A DNA stretch of 64,000 nt, taken from assembly GCA_963205385.1 (NCBI GenBank), contig CAUJKE010000206.1:43659-107658 (forward strand), written 5' to 3'. Positions 30,824 through 40,769 of this stretch are shown piece after piece (position 1 is the first letter of the stretch; each line of letters begins with the position of its first letter). Both the position numbers and the translations under genes were made by a program. Source of the DNA: Planctomycetota bacterium (GTDB lineage: Bacteria; Planctomycetota; Planctomycetia; Pirellulales; Pirellulaceae). The notes beneath the pieces are model-generated. The model was not told where the DNA came from. It was given only the letters and a program-made list of their open reading frames with translations, and did not search any database.

Positions 30824-32911
30824 TCACTCGCTGGGTTCGTCTCCCCAGATGCTCGCCCACAGCGCGGCTTCGTCGCCGCGCGGGGCGGCCGCTGACGGCA
30901 CGGTCGCGGCGGGCTCGAGAGACCGCGTCGTCATCCACCATAAGGCCACCGCGTGAGAATATTCGGCGGCGGACGTATCGGCGGCGGGAACTGGGGCGAA
31001 GGGGGTGAGATTGGTCGCAACTGGATCAGGCGCTGCGAGCAACATCGGGCCAAAGAACTCTCCTTCGCCTGAGTTCCCTCCCAGCCCCGCGTTCAGTTCG
31101 TTGACGACAATCTGCGCATCGGCGCCGGTAAGAATGTTGTTGCAGTCCACATCCCAAAACGGAGGCGGCGATTGGCCGGGAATTGGCGGATTCGGCAAAT
31201 TGCCGACCCCGCGCGCATTGATGTAATTCGAGACAATCACGGCATCCGTCGCGGTCAAGATAGAGTCGAAGTCGACGTCCGTGTTGCGGAATGGATTCTG
31301 CCAGGGACACCCGTTGGTCACGACGGAAAGCTTCGTCTGATCGACGGCTTCTTGCGACGTGTTATCGACGACGCGCACAGTAACATTGTAAACGCCGAGC
31401 GCTTGATAGGTATGCGACGCATTGATCGGGCCTCCGCCTGAACCGGCCGGCAAGTTGACAGGCGTTACGTTTCCGTCGCCCCAATCGACCGTCGCCGTGA
31501 GCAGATTATGATTGCCTGCGAAGGAAAACCTGGCGCCAGCGAGCGCGACCGCGTTGCCAAAGATCGCGGCGTTTTGTTGTCCGGCGTCCACGAGCAGGCT
31601 AACGGTGAAATTGCTAGTCGAGGCTGGGTTGCCGTTGCCGGCGAGGTCGAACACTTGCCCCGCGACCCCTTGCACAGCGATAGTGCCGCCGGGGAGCGTG
31701 TCTCCATCGGTGTTATAGAAATAACGGACAAGCCCATTGCCGAGCAACACGACGCGATCAACGGTTACGCCGGTGACGAGCACATCCTCGACGCCAAACG
31801 TTGCGCTGTTGATGCCGGCGATGTCGTTCCATTGAACATCGACATAACCCAAGTCGCTCGCGACCGTGGAACCAGGCGCGGGGCTGACTAATGTCAAACC
31901 CGGCCCGAGTTGATCGAGCGTCACGCTGAGCGGTTGCACGGTGGTTGCGGGAAGCGTTCCCGCCTGCACGCGCAAGGTGTTTTCGCCAGGTGTGAGCGGG
32001 ACATTGCTGAAGGTGAACGCCCCGGTGGTGTCGGCAGTTACCTGGCCATCATCAAAACCGTCGCCGTCGACGTCGAGCGTCACGGTGGCCAATGCATCGG
32101 TCGTACCCTGAATGGTCACAGCGCTGAAATTGGTGATGCCATCACCCACCGTTCCCGAATCGGTATTCGCCGCCAACGACACGGCCAGCGGTGGGGCGTC
32201 GAAACCGAGGATGATCTGGTTGTCGATCACCACCTCGCTCTCCACATCGCCTGAACCGAGCAGGTCGAAGTACAGCGTCGCCTCCGTCCCTTCCACCACA
32301 CCGGTCAAATCGACGGTGACCACCACGGGAAAGTTCAGCGGAGGCGATTGGCCCGAGGTCGCCGCGCCGGTGACGGACGTGGTCGAACCGAAGAACAGTT
32401 CGCCGCTAGCTTGCAGATTCAAGAACGCATCTGTGTTGGACAAACCGGCCGCGACAGGCACGAGCGACTGCAGAGTGTGGGCGTCGAGCAGCGCGGCCTC
32501 GAACGCGTCCGGCGGAGTTTCTGGCGTGGCCGTCAAGGTGACGCTATGGATCGTAAACCGCAAGGCGGACGCATTCGCGGGAATCAGAAAGGTTTGCGAG
32601 AAGCCTGAAAACGTCGCCGTACCTGATTCGACGAGCACGCCACGGCCGTTTTGGACCACCGCATCCCCAGACAGGTTCCAGCCAAAATTCATGTCGCCGG
32701 GATCGGAAATCTCGAACCGGCCGTTGGTCGTTCCAATCGACGGCCCTTCCCCTTCCGGCCCCGGCAGCGACGGCAGTGGATCCGCAAAGTCCGCGGGAAC
32801 AAATAGACCACCGCCGTCCAAGACACGGCGTGCTTCTAACAACTCAAAACCGCAGAATCGGAATCTTCTGCGGGAACGCGGGACCGTGGGCGAACGCGAA
32901 GGGATGGCCAT
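30824..32911 (-). CDS. LEPR-XLL surface protein with Ig-like and PKD-like repeats and C-terminal dockerin-like calcium loops
   Basis: N-terminal 'FELLEARRVLDGG'; 'NTDVDFDSILTATDAVIVSNYIN' and 'DVDCNNILTGADAQIVVNELN' dockerin-like pairs. Confidence 0.85.
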   Translation of the reverse strand: MAIPSRSPTVPRSRRRFRFCGFELLEARRVLDGGGLFVPADFADPLPSLPGPEGEGPSIGTTNGRFEISDPGDMNFGWNLSGDAVVQNGRGVLVESGTATFSGFSQTFLIPANASALRFTIHSVTLTATPETPPDAFEAALLDAHTLQSLVPVAAGLSNTDAFLNLQASGELFFGSTTSVTGAATSGQSPPLNFPVVVTVDLTGVVEGTEATLYFDLLGSGDVESEVVIDNQIILGFDAPPLAVSLAANTDSGTVGDGITNFSAVTIQGTTDALATVTLDVDGDGFDDGQVTADTTGAFTFSNVPLTPGENTLRVQAGTLPATTVQPLSVTLDQLGPGLTLVSPAPGSTVASDLGYVDVQWNDIAGINSATFGVEDVLVTGVTVDRVVLLGNGLVRYFYNTDGDTLPGGTIAVQGVAGQVFDLAGNGNPASTSNFTVSLLVDAGQQNAAIFGNAVALAGARFSFAGNHNLLTATVDWGDGNVTPVNLPAGSGGGPINASHTYQALGVYNVTVRVVDNTSQEAVDQTKLSVVTNGCPWQNPFRNTDVDFDSILTATDAVIVSNYINARGVGNLPNPPIPGQSPPPFWDVDCNNILTGADAQIVVNELNAGLGGNSGEGEFFGPMLLAAPDPVATNLTPFAPVPAADTSAAEYSHAVALWWMTTRSLEPAATVPSAAAPRGDEAALWASIWGDEPSE

Positions 32912-33343
32912 TGCTGAATCTCGTTACGCCGCGCGCTGAAGCAAATCATGGGAAAATAACATTTGGATTCTAATCAGTTACCCGGTAGTGTCAACAAAAT
33001 GGTGGGGTGCGGAGCCTGGTTGAGTCGTCAGTTCTTCGCCGAGGTTCGCCTGGCGTTGTTGGCTGCGAGTGATCGCTTGTTCAGCGACAAGGGTCCGAGA
33101 CTTCCGCTGCCCCATCTGGCGATTGGGTTTGAGGCGTTTGTGGAACCTCGCGATGTCCGTCGCGACGGAAACGGCTTCCAAAGATGCCGAAGATGCCGCT
33201 TCTCCGGCCTGCCGGGCGAAAGCGGGCGGGAGAAATCCGTGCCGGGTCTTTCCCTGTCCGCTATGATTGAAGATAGCGCCCAGGAGGGGCGCACGCGCCA
33301 GGTCGCTCGGTGTAAACGCAACCCATCACGGGGATTTTCGATC

Positions 33344-36300
33344 ATGTTACGACAATTGCCACGCGGTGGCCTCTGGCGTTTTTGCGCATTCTTGCTGACC
33401 TGTTCGTCCGCGCTGGTGCTGGTATCGCTGGGTGCGAGGCGTTGCGATGCGCAACTCAACCCGCAAAGCCGCGCGGTGCCGCGCGCGGATTACTTCCTCT
33501 CGTTCGCGGCGTATTACGACGGCGACTTCATTGCCGCGCGGAAGAACTTTCAAAGCGCCGCCAAGGGAGGAATTCGCAGCACGGAAGGGCGGTGGGTCGA
33601 TTCGATCTGCTACCACACCATGATCGGCGAATCGTATTATCAACTGGGCCAGCGGGAGTTGGCGCTCGAACAATACACCAATGCGTTGCGGCTCTTTTCT
33701 TCCCAGAAGAACTGGCTGCTGCGCGTCGACTTTCCCGACTCGATCGACGCGGCGAGCGTGCCTGCCATGGGCAACATCACCTGGGGTCGGTCCACGCGGA
33801 AGACGATCATTGGCCGCTTCCCGGATACGATGCTCAGCGCTCAAGGGCGAATGGATAACGATCAGGTGATTCGCCAAGGAGGCGTGATTGCGCCGCCGCA
33901 GTATTACCCGCTGCGCGTGAACGAGATCGTGCGTTGCACCGCGCTGGCGATTGCTCGACGTAATGAAATCATGGGACCGGTATGCGAGCATGATCCGTTC
34001 ACGATGGAACTCGTGAACACGCTGGCGAGTCGCCCCGCGCCGCCGAACCATTGGTCGCAAGCGTGGATCAGCGTGCAACTCGGCATGGCCTTGGCTTCGG
34101 CTGGGAAGAAGGCGGAAGCGGCGGCCGAGTTGACCAAAGGGCTGCAAGTGGGGGCGACCTTCGATCACCCGCTCACGCCGCTCGCCTTGCTGGAGCTCGG
34201 CAAGCTCGCGTTTAGTGAGGAGAAATACGACGCGGCCGCGGTGTACTTTTATGAAGCCACGTTTCCCGCGGTTGCGTTCGAACAGTACGACGTGCTGGAA
34301 GAGGCCTTTCGCTGGGGTGAGTTGACGCATGTCGTGAGCAACAAGCCTGGCGTATACGCGCCGCTCGTGCCGGCGCAGCAGTGGGCGCGAACCAAAGGCC
34401 CCAAGACGTTGCAGGCGTCGCTGTTCATTTTGGCGGCGGAGAATCTATCCAATCTTGGCAAAGTGGCCGAGGCGGGCGCGATGCTGGAACAAGCGGCGAA
34501 AGCGCTGAACCGGCGGGATATGCAAGGGGGGCAGATCGGCGCGCGCTTCAATTATGAAACGGCACGGGTCGCGTTTTCGCAAAACAAACTCGCGGCCGGC
34601 AATACGGCGCTTGCGGCCTGCATGGCGTTTCAGCAGGGAGGCTCGCGGCGACTGTATCAAATTAGCGTAGCCGATAACCTTTATGTCAGCGGCCAGATTC
34701 GGGTCGATCGGATTGCCGAATTGCTCTACGACGACGTGCTCCGCGAACCGACCGCCGCCGATTGGCTGATCGACCCGATGGAGACCATGGCGGTTGTCAC
34801 GACGCCGCACGTGGGGCCGATGGAGCATTGGTTCGAAGCGGCCGTCAAACGCAAGCAAGTCGATAAAGCGGCCGAGATCGCCGACCGGATTCGCCGCCAT
34901 CGCTTCTACAGCACGACGCCGATGGGCGGACGCATCCTCGCGTTGCGGTGGATTCTGGAAGCGCCGGAAGCGGTGCTGTCGGATGCCGCCAAGCTGCAGC
35001 GCGCGGACTTGCTGGCGAAGTATCCACGGCTCAACGCGTTAAGCAAGGAAGCCGCTGCGATCAAGGCGAGCTTGGAAGCCTTGCCGCGTGTGCCGGCCGA
35101 TGCGAACGCCGCTAAAACGCAAAGCGAACTCTTTGGGAAACTGGCGACGGTGAGCACCGCGCAAGAGTTGCTCTTGAGCGACGTCGCACTGCGGCGCGAA
35201 GCGTCGGAGTTTGTGTTTCCGCAACTGATCGAGATCAAGGACTTGCAACAACGTCTGAAGCCCGGTCAGGCGATCCTGGCGTACTTCACGACCGCCCGCT
35301 ATGTCGTCGGCTTCGCGATCACCAACGAATCGTGCAAGATGTGGCAAATCACGCCGGCCGATACGATCCAGGTGAAGCAAGATCTCGCGGCGCTCTTCAA
35401 AGCCTGGGGACATCACGACAAGAACGGCATCGTCTCAGGCGGAGATCTCGCCAAGGACGACTGGAAACCGGTGGCCAATCAACTGCTATCCACGCTCACC
35501 AACGGCGCCAAAGCGGAGCATTTCGACAGCCTGCAGGAACTGATCATCGTGCCGGATGGTTTGGTGTGGTACATCCCGTTTGAAGCATTGCAGGTGAACC
35601 GCGACGGGGAGTTCTCACCGCTCCTCTCGAAGTTGAAAGTGCGTTACGCCCCAACGCTTGGCCTGGCGCTGCCGGACGGCCGCACCATGCCGCGCGACGC
35701 GCGGACCGCAATTGTCGCCGGCAAAATGTATCCCAAGGAGGACGAAGCCACGGCGACCGAGGAAGCGAACGAGCTCTCCAAGGTGGTGCCGGGTTCGTTT
35801 GTCGTGCCGAAAGATCCGACCGCGCCGGGGAGCCTGTTCGCGTCCATCATCGACCGCCTCGTCGTGCTCGATGATGTGGAAGACGCGGAGCGCGGGCCAT
35901 ACGAATGGGCCCCTTTCCGCCGTGATAAGGACAAGCCGGCGGGAGCGCTGTCCAATTGGGCGCTGCTCCCTTGGGCGGGACCGCAACAAGTGGTGATCCC
36001 CGGCTTTCACACGCCGGTCGAATTTGGGCTGAAGCGCGGCGGCAGCGGGGATGAGGTGTTTCTCTCGGTGATGGGGCTGATGGCGAGCGGCTCGCGAACG
36101 GTCATGCTCAGTCGCTGGCGCACCGGCGGCCAAACCAGTTACGACCTGATCCGCGAGTTCGTGCAAGAGTTGCCCCACACGTCGCCTGCGAGCGCCTGGC
36201 AGCGGAGCGTGCAACTCGTCACCGCGACGCCGCTCGATACCGGGCGTGAGCCACGATTGCGGGCCACGGCCGAAGATGGCGTGAAAGCCAATCATCCGTT

Positions 36301-36346
36301 CTTCTGGGCCGGCTACCTGTTGGTGGATACCGGTGGAGAGGATTAG
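33344..36346 (+). CDS. Secreted TPR-like protein with C-terminal CHAT-like domain
   Basis: ATG at 33344 gives signal peptide MLRQLPRGGLWRFCAFLLTCSSALVLVSLG; CHAT-like 'IIVPDGLVWYIPFEAL...', 'SVMGLMASGSRTVMLSRWRTGG'. Confidence 0.8.
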   Translation: MLRQLPRGGLWRFCAFLLTCSSALVLVSLGARRCDAQLNPQSRAVPRADYFLSFAAYYDGDFIAARKNFQSAAKGGIRSTEGRWVDSICYHTMIGESYYQLGQRELALEQYTNALRLFSSQKNWLLRVDFPDSIDAASVPAMGNITWGRSTRKTIIGRFPDTMLSAQGRMDNDQVIRQGGVIAPPQYYPLRVNEIVRCTALAIARRNEIMGPVCEHDPFTMELVNTLASRPAPPNHWSQAWISVQLGMALASAGKKAEAAAELTKGLQVGATFDHPLTPLALLELGKLAFSEEKYDAAAVYFYEATFPAVAFEQYDVLEEAFRWGELTHVVSNKPGVYAPLVPAQQWARTKGPKTLQASLFILAAENLSNLGKVAEAGAMLEQAAKALNRRDMQGGQIGARFNYETARVAFSQNKLAAGNTALAACMAFQQGGSRRLYQISVADNLYVSGQIRVDRIAELLYDDVLREPTAADWLIDPMETMAVVTTPHVGPMEHWFEAAVKRKQVDKAAEIADRIRRHRFYSTTPMGGRILALRWILEAPEAVLSDAAKLQRADLLAKYPRLNALSKEAAAIKASLEALPRVPADANAAKTQSELFGKLATVSTAQELLLSDVALRREASEFVFPQLIEIKDLQQRLKPGQAILAYFTTARYVVGFAITNESCKMWQITPADTIQVKQDLAALFKAWGHHDKNGIVSGGDLAKDDWKPVANQLLSTLTNGAKAEHFDSLQELIIVPDGLVWYIPFEALQVNRDGEFSPLLSKLKVRYAPTLGLALPDGRTMPRDARTAIVAGKMYPKEDEATATEEANELSKVVPGSFVVPKDPTAPGSLFASIIDRLVVLDDVEDAERGPYEWAPFRRDKDKPAGALSNWALLPWAGPQQVVIPGFHTPVEFGLKRGGSGDEVFLSVMGLMASGSRTVMLSRWRTGGQTSYDLIREFVQELPHTSPASAWQRSVQLVTATPLDTGREPRLRATAEDGVKANHPFFWAGYLLVDTGGED

Positions 36347-36369
36347 CGTTTGTTCAACTTAGCGCGCCA

Positions 36370-37164
36370 CTACAACCGAAACCGGACCGGCAACTGCTCT
36401 TCACTGGCCACCGGCTGGCCATCTTGTAGCGCTGGTTCGCCGCGCCAGATGCGGACGGCGGCGGCGGCTTCGGCGTCGAGCACCGGATGCCCGCTGCTGC
36501 GCAGCACGGCGACATCGGTGACGCGCCCCTGGGCGTCGATGGACAGCTTGAGGAGCACGGTTCCTTCCCAACGGTTCTGCTTGGCGATGTCAGGATAACG
36601 AGGAGGACGATTGTTGTGCAGCTTAGCCGGCGTGTGGCTGTCGACGCCAGCGACTTGCGGTGGAACGCTCGCGGCGGCCGCACGCGGCTGAACCTCGCGC
36701 GGCGTGCGCGGGAGCGTCGCCTCTGTCCGCGCGGTTGCACTCGACGGCGGCGCGCTCGCGGCCTGCGCATCGCGCTGGGCCTGGGGCAACTTGGGCAAGG
36801 GAATCTCAACGACCTCGCGCGGCCGCGCGGTGGTCGCAGGTTCCTGGTCGAGCTCGGCGGTCGTTTTATCGATGTACGTGCGGTGCTCGAACTGAACCTC
36901 GTGCGGCGTGACCAACATCGGCGACTCGACCGGCGGCAGGTCCGGCAGCGGCGGCAACTCCAGCGCAGGCTGCGCGAAGCTCAAACTCACCACCACTTGC
37001 TGCCCGGCGAATGGGGAGCGGCGGACTTCCAACACCTGCCGCGCCGCAGGCAGCAGCGTGAAGCCAAGCGCCGTGAGCGCCACCACGTGCACCCCCAGCG
37101 AGACAAGCAGCGCATGTCGTAGCGGGGGAGCCAGGGTTGTCACGGATCGCAGCAGCATACTCAA
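36370..37164 (-). CDS. TonB-family energy transducer
   Basis: Single TM anchor, Pro-rich middle, C-terminal 'NRPPRYPDIAKQNRWEGTVLLKLSIDAQGRVTDVAVLRSSGHPVLDAEAAAAVR'. Confidence 0.94.
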   Translation of the reverse strand: MSMLLRSVTTLAPPLRHALLVSLGVHVVALTALGFTLLPAARQVLEVRRSPFAGQQVVVSLSFAQPALELPPLPDLPPVESPMLVTPHEVQFEHRTYIDKTTAELDQEPATTARPREVVEIPLPKLPQAQRDAQAASAPPSSATARTEATLPRTPREVQPRAAAASVPPQVAGVDSHTPAKLHNNRPPRYPDIAKQNRWEGTVLLKLSIDAQGRVTDVAVLRSSGHPVLDAEAAAAVRIWRGEPALQDGQPVASEEQLPVRFRL

Positions 37165-37376
37165 AATCGCAGGCCAAAGGGCGAGTTAGTTGGGGTTATC
37201 GGCCCAGTCGAAGGGAAACCTTCATTGTGACGTTAAATCCGGCCAGAGGCAAGGCAAGACGAGCCTCCAAATGGCGATTGATCGCACCCCAATGGCGGAC
37301 GACGAAAGACAAGCCCAAGGCCATCGCTTATATTGATTCGCCTTGGCTATTCCGTATGTCTTTTCAGGAGAAACCC

Positions 37377-37757
37377 ATGACAACTTATCCCGATGATGCT
37401 GATGGTCAAGTGCTGGCGGAGTTGGCCTCAATGGGGGTCGAGATGTCACTACCGCTGCTGATTGAATTCCCCGTCGCGGTGCCCGACGAAGCGGCCGCCC
37501 ACAAAGTGCACAGCGCGCTGACAAAAGCCGGCTACGATTGCCAGACTGAGTACGATGAAGGCGAGCCCGACTTCGATGACGAATTCGATACCGATGACGA
37601 AGAGTTCGGTCCCGCCTGGACCGTTTTCGCCAGGGTCACGATGGTTCCAGAGTATGACGAGATCGTGCGCATCCAGGCCGAACTGGATCAACTCGCGCAG
37701 CCCCTCGGCGGCCACTCCGACGGTTGGGGCGTGATGCTCGACGACGAAGATGAGTAA
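37377..37757 (+). CDS. RraB-like (ribonuclease E inhibitor B family) protein
   Basis: CAGGAGAAACCC ATG; acidic 126-aa protein with VPDEAAAHKVHSALTKAGYDCQTEYDEGE and terminal 'LGGHSDGWGVMLDDEDE'. Confidence 0.75.
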   Translation: MTTYPDDADGQVLAELASMGVEMSLPLLIEFPVAVPDEAAAHKVHSALTKAGYDCQTEYDEGEPDFDDEFDTDDEEFGPAWTVFARVTMVPEYDEIVRIQAELDQLAQPLGGHSDGWGVMLDDEDE

Positions 37758-37880
37758 GACCAGCGTTCGGGCTGTCTGATCAGCCGACGATGCACGAAAA
37801 GAAACAGGGCGGTCAGGGTGATTACGCTGCATCGCCAGGGGTGAATGAGCTCTCGATGCTCACGCCAGCCACCAAACCAC

Positions 37881-37909
37881 GACCCCATCCGTGTTGCCTG
37901 GATGGGGTC
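37881..37909. repeat. Dispersed hairpin element, copy 3 (possible terminator of the RraB-like gene)
   Basis: GACCCCATCC-gtgttgcct-GGATGGGGTC, 10-bp perfect stem. Confidence 0.5.
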
Positions 37910-38085
37910 CAAAATGATACCAAAGGCAGGCGGAAGAGCCGTTCTCGGTTCATTCGCACGTCGCTGGGGGCGCGCGTCGTACCGTTGTGTCATCCTACCG
38001 TTGGCGTGCAATGACCGCCGAAGCTGGTTACAATGGCCGTTTCGGCTTCCGCTACTCCACCCTCCCACCACCTCGGAATTCCTTC

Positions 38086-39369
38086 ATGTCCACCATACAT
38101 TTCACCCGCCGTCGTTTTCTGCAAACCACTGCCGCGGCTTCGACCGTGTTTGCCGTGCCTTATGTTGTGCCGTCCAGCGTCTTTGGCGCGAACGAAAAAA
38201 TCCACACCGGGCATATCGGCCTCGGTGGGCAAGGACGCGGAAACCTGGGGGCGTTCATGAGCAACGCCGTGGCCGTGTGCGACGTTGACCAGAGCCGCCT
38301 CGCGACCGCCGTGAAATCCGTGACCGACAAAGGGAACAAGTGCGAAGGCTACGGCGACTACCGCAAGCTGCTCGACCGCAAGGATATCGACGCCGTTGTC
38401 ATCAGCACGCCGGACCATTGGCACGCGCTGACCACCATCCATGCGTGTCAGGCCGGCAAGGATGTATATTGCGAGAAGCCGTTGTCGCTCACGATCGTCG
38501 AGGGACGCAAGATGGTGGAAGCGGCGCGGGCGAACAAGCGGATTGTGCAGACCGGTTCGCAACAACGCTCGTCCGCCAACTTCCGCGAGGCGTGCGAACT
38601 GGTGCGCAACGGTTATATCGGCAAGCTTCAAAAAGTCACCGTCGGTATCGCCAACGCCAACCATCCCGGCGAACCGATCCCCGATAGCGACCCGCCGGCC
38701 GAACTCGATTACGAGATGTGGCTGGGGCCAGCACCGTATCGGCCGTACAACAAGAAGCGCGTGCACTACAACTTCCGCTTCTTCTGGGACTACAGCGGCG
38801 GGCAAATGACCAACTGGGGCGCGCATCATATCGACATCGCGCACTGGGGCATGGGGATGGACAACAGCGGCCCGGTCTCCGTGGAAGGGACCGCCGAGTT
38901 CCATCCCAAGAAGTGGCACGAAGTGACCGAAAAGGTGCGGCTGACGTACCTGTATCCCAATGGCGTCACGATGATCGTCGGCCAGGGCCAAAAGGACATC
39001 CCCGGCGGTACGGTCTTCATTGGCGATAAGGGGACGATCGAAGTCAACCGCGGCAAGCTCACCAGCACCCCCGGCGACATCATCAAGACGAAGCTCAAGG
39101 ACGGCGACGAGCGGCTCTACGTCAGTAGCGGCCATCACAAGAACTTCTTGGAGTGCATCCAGACTCGTGAACTGCCAATCTGCGATGTCGAAATCGGTCA
39201 TCGCACCGCCACCGCTTGCCACCTAGGCAACCTCGTCGCCCGCATTGGCCGCAAGATCCAGTGGGATCCGGTGAAGGAGCAAATCGTCGGCGACGACGAG
39301 GCCAACCAGATGACCAGCCGCCCCTATCGCGCGCCGTGGTCGCTGGAGAAGAAGTTAGCGCTGCGATAA
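38086..39369 (+). CDS. Gfo/Idh/MocA-family oxidoreductase with Tat signal
   Basis: FTRRRFLQTTAAASTVFAVPYVV; 'VISTPDHWHALTTIHACQAGKDVYCEKPLSLTI'. Confidence 0.97.
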   Translation: MSTIHFTRRRFLQTTAAASTVFAVPYVVPSSVFGANEKIHTGHIGLGGQGRGNLGAFMSNAVAVCDVDQSRLATAVKSVTDKGNKCEGYGDYRKLLDRKDIDAVVISTPDHWHALTTIHACQAGKDVYCEKPLSLTIVEGRKMVEAARANKRIVQTGSQQRSSANFREACELVRNGYIGKLQKVTVGIANANHPGEPIPDSDPPAELDYEMWLGPAPYRPYNKKRVHYNFRFFWDYSGGQMTNWGAHHIDIAHWGMGMDNSGPVSVEGTAEFHPKKWHEVTEKVRLTYLYPNGVTMIVGQGQKDIPGGTVFIGDKGTIEVNRGKLTSTPGDIIKTKLKDGDERLYVSSGHHKNFLECIQTRELPICDVEIGHRTATACHLGNLVARIGRKIQWDPVKEQIVGDDEANQMTSRPYRAPWSLEKKLALR

Positions 39370-39826
39370 TAGCCGCGTGAACCCCAATGTTGCCAACAAA
39401 ACGGAGCCGAAGTCGCCTTGACTTCGGTTGCGCATGGTCGTTTTCGATGAGGGGTCGGCCGGACGTAGAGATTTGCAGCGCGGTGGCACCGTCGAGGGTG
39501 GCAGGCTTGCCAGTGCGGGAGCGCGAGTTCGTGTGGCTTTCATCATAATCGTTCACCGAGAGTACGCCATCCTGGGTTGGCGAGTCGAAGCCTGAACTTT
39601 AGCGGTGCGTTGCCTTCGCCGGTCGAGCCGCTGAGTGCTGAAGACTGGTTGGCACTCGCTGGCCGAGATTGCTCAAGATGTCACGTTCGATTTGTGTAGC
39701 CGGGGACACCTGTTGCCATTCAACGACAAAGTAGCATGCCTACTCGCGATCCCGCACTGGCAAGCCAAGTGGCACGCCTGGCAGTTTCGCGTGTGTCACT
39801 CCGGCGGCGCTGCGCGCATTGCACGG

Positions 39827-40567
39827 TCAGGCCTCGATTTCTGTGGAACAGCAAAGATCGGGGCGACCGTGCCACTCGTGAACAATGTTCCGCATGAGGA
39901 GCGCGCAGTCAAATTCAACCGTGCCTGCTGGAAATCGCGTCGCATCCTCGAAGAAGCTGGATTGGATGGCATCGACATCGAGCGGTTCGACATGCCAGTT
40001 TTGGCAGTGCAATTCAAGGCCGTCGAATTTGCCGTTGATGCCGGTGTGCGAATATCCCAGCGAGCCCTGCGCGAAGAATTCGGAAGCCGCGTGAAGGGAG
40101 TCGAAAACCGAAGCCGGCGGAATCGTTGACGCGACGCGACCAGAAACATGAACCGTTGTCGTACCGTCGTCGCTCTGCATCTGGACCGAGTAATGAGCGT
40201 TGGTTTCGACGACCGTGAATCGTGCATGGTGATGGATTCCAGGAAAGATCCGGCCACCAGCCAACGCATTGAGCCGGGAGTCTGTATCGCGACGGGGTAT
40301 ATAGACGCCGTGCATCTTTTCGCCTTCCGCTTCCCATTCAACGGCAATTCGGTGGGCGGCATTTTCCGAGCTGATTCCCCACGCCCAAGGCAGGAACTTC
40401 GGTCGCACCTGTTTCAAACGAATGAGGCAGATGCCGCCTATCGCGAAACCGTTGATGATCTGCGGTCGAAACGGCGGCGGCAACACAGCGGCCATGCACG
40501 CTGGATCAACGTGATAGTTCGCGAGAATGCGTCGATCAATGATCCCGCTGATGGCTGGTAATCGCAT
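39827..40567 (-). CDS. DUF2071-like protein
   Basis: 'LANYHVDPACMAAVLPPPFRPQIINGFAIGGICLIRLKQVRPKFLPWAWGISSENAAHRIAVEW'. Confidence 0.75.
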   Translation of the reverse strand: MRLPAISGIIDRRILANYHVDPACMAAVLPPPFRPQIINGFAIGGICLIRLKQVRPKFLPWAWGISSENAAHRIAVEWEAEGEKMHGVYIPRRDTDSRLNALAGGRIFPGIHHHARFTVVETNAHYSVQMQSDDGTTTVHVSGRVASTIPPASVFDSLHAASEFFAQGSLGYSHTGINGKFDGLELHCQNWHVEPLDVDAIQSSFFEDATRFPAGTVEFDCALLMRNIVHEWHGRPDLCCSTEIEA

Positions 40568-40769
40568 GGAATCGCCGTGGGCCGAAGTTGCAGACAGTCA
40601 ATGGTCGCAACCCACATTGTAGCCGTCGGTGACTGGTTGGTCACACGACTTCCTGCGTGCACCCAGCCGCCGGTGGAGGCTGAAGGCGTCTGGGGAATTG
40701 TTGGGGTGAGTTAATTCCCTTGCCATTGTGCGGTCATGGGAGAAAGAACTTGCTCTCGGATTTAGCTCC

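Noticed and set aside
37990-39222. 410-aa ORF antisense to the Gfo/Idh/MocA gene
   Set aside because: Antisense artefact of GC-biased codons; sense frame has Tat signal and conserved motifs.
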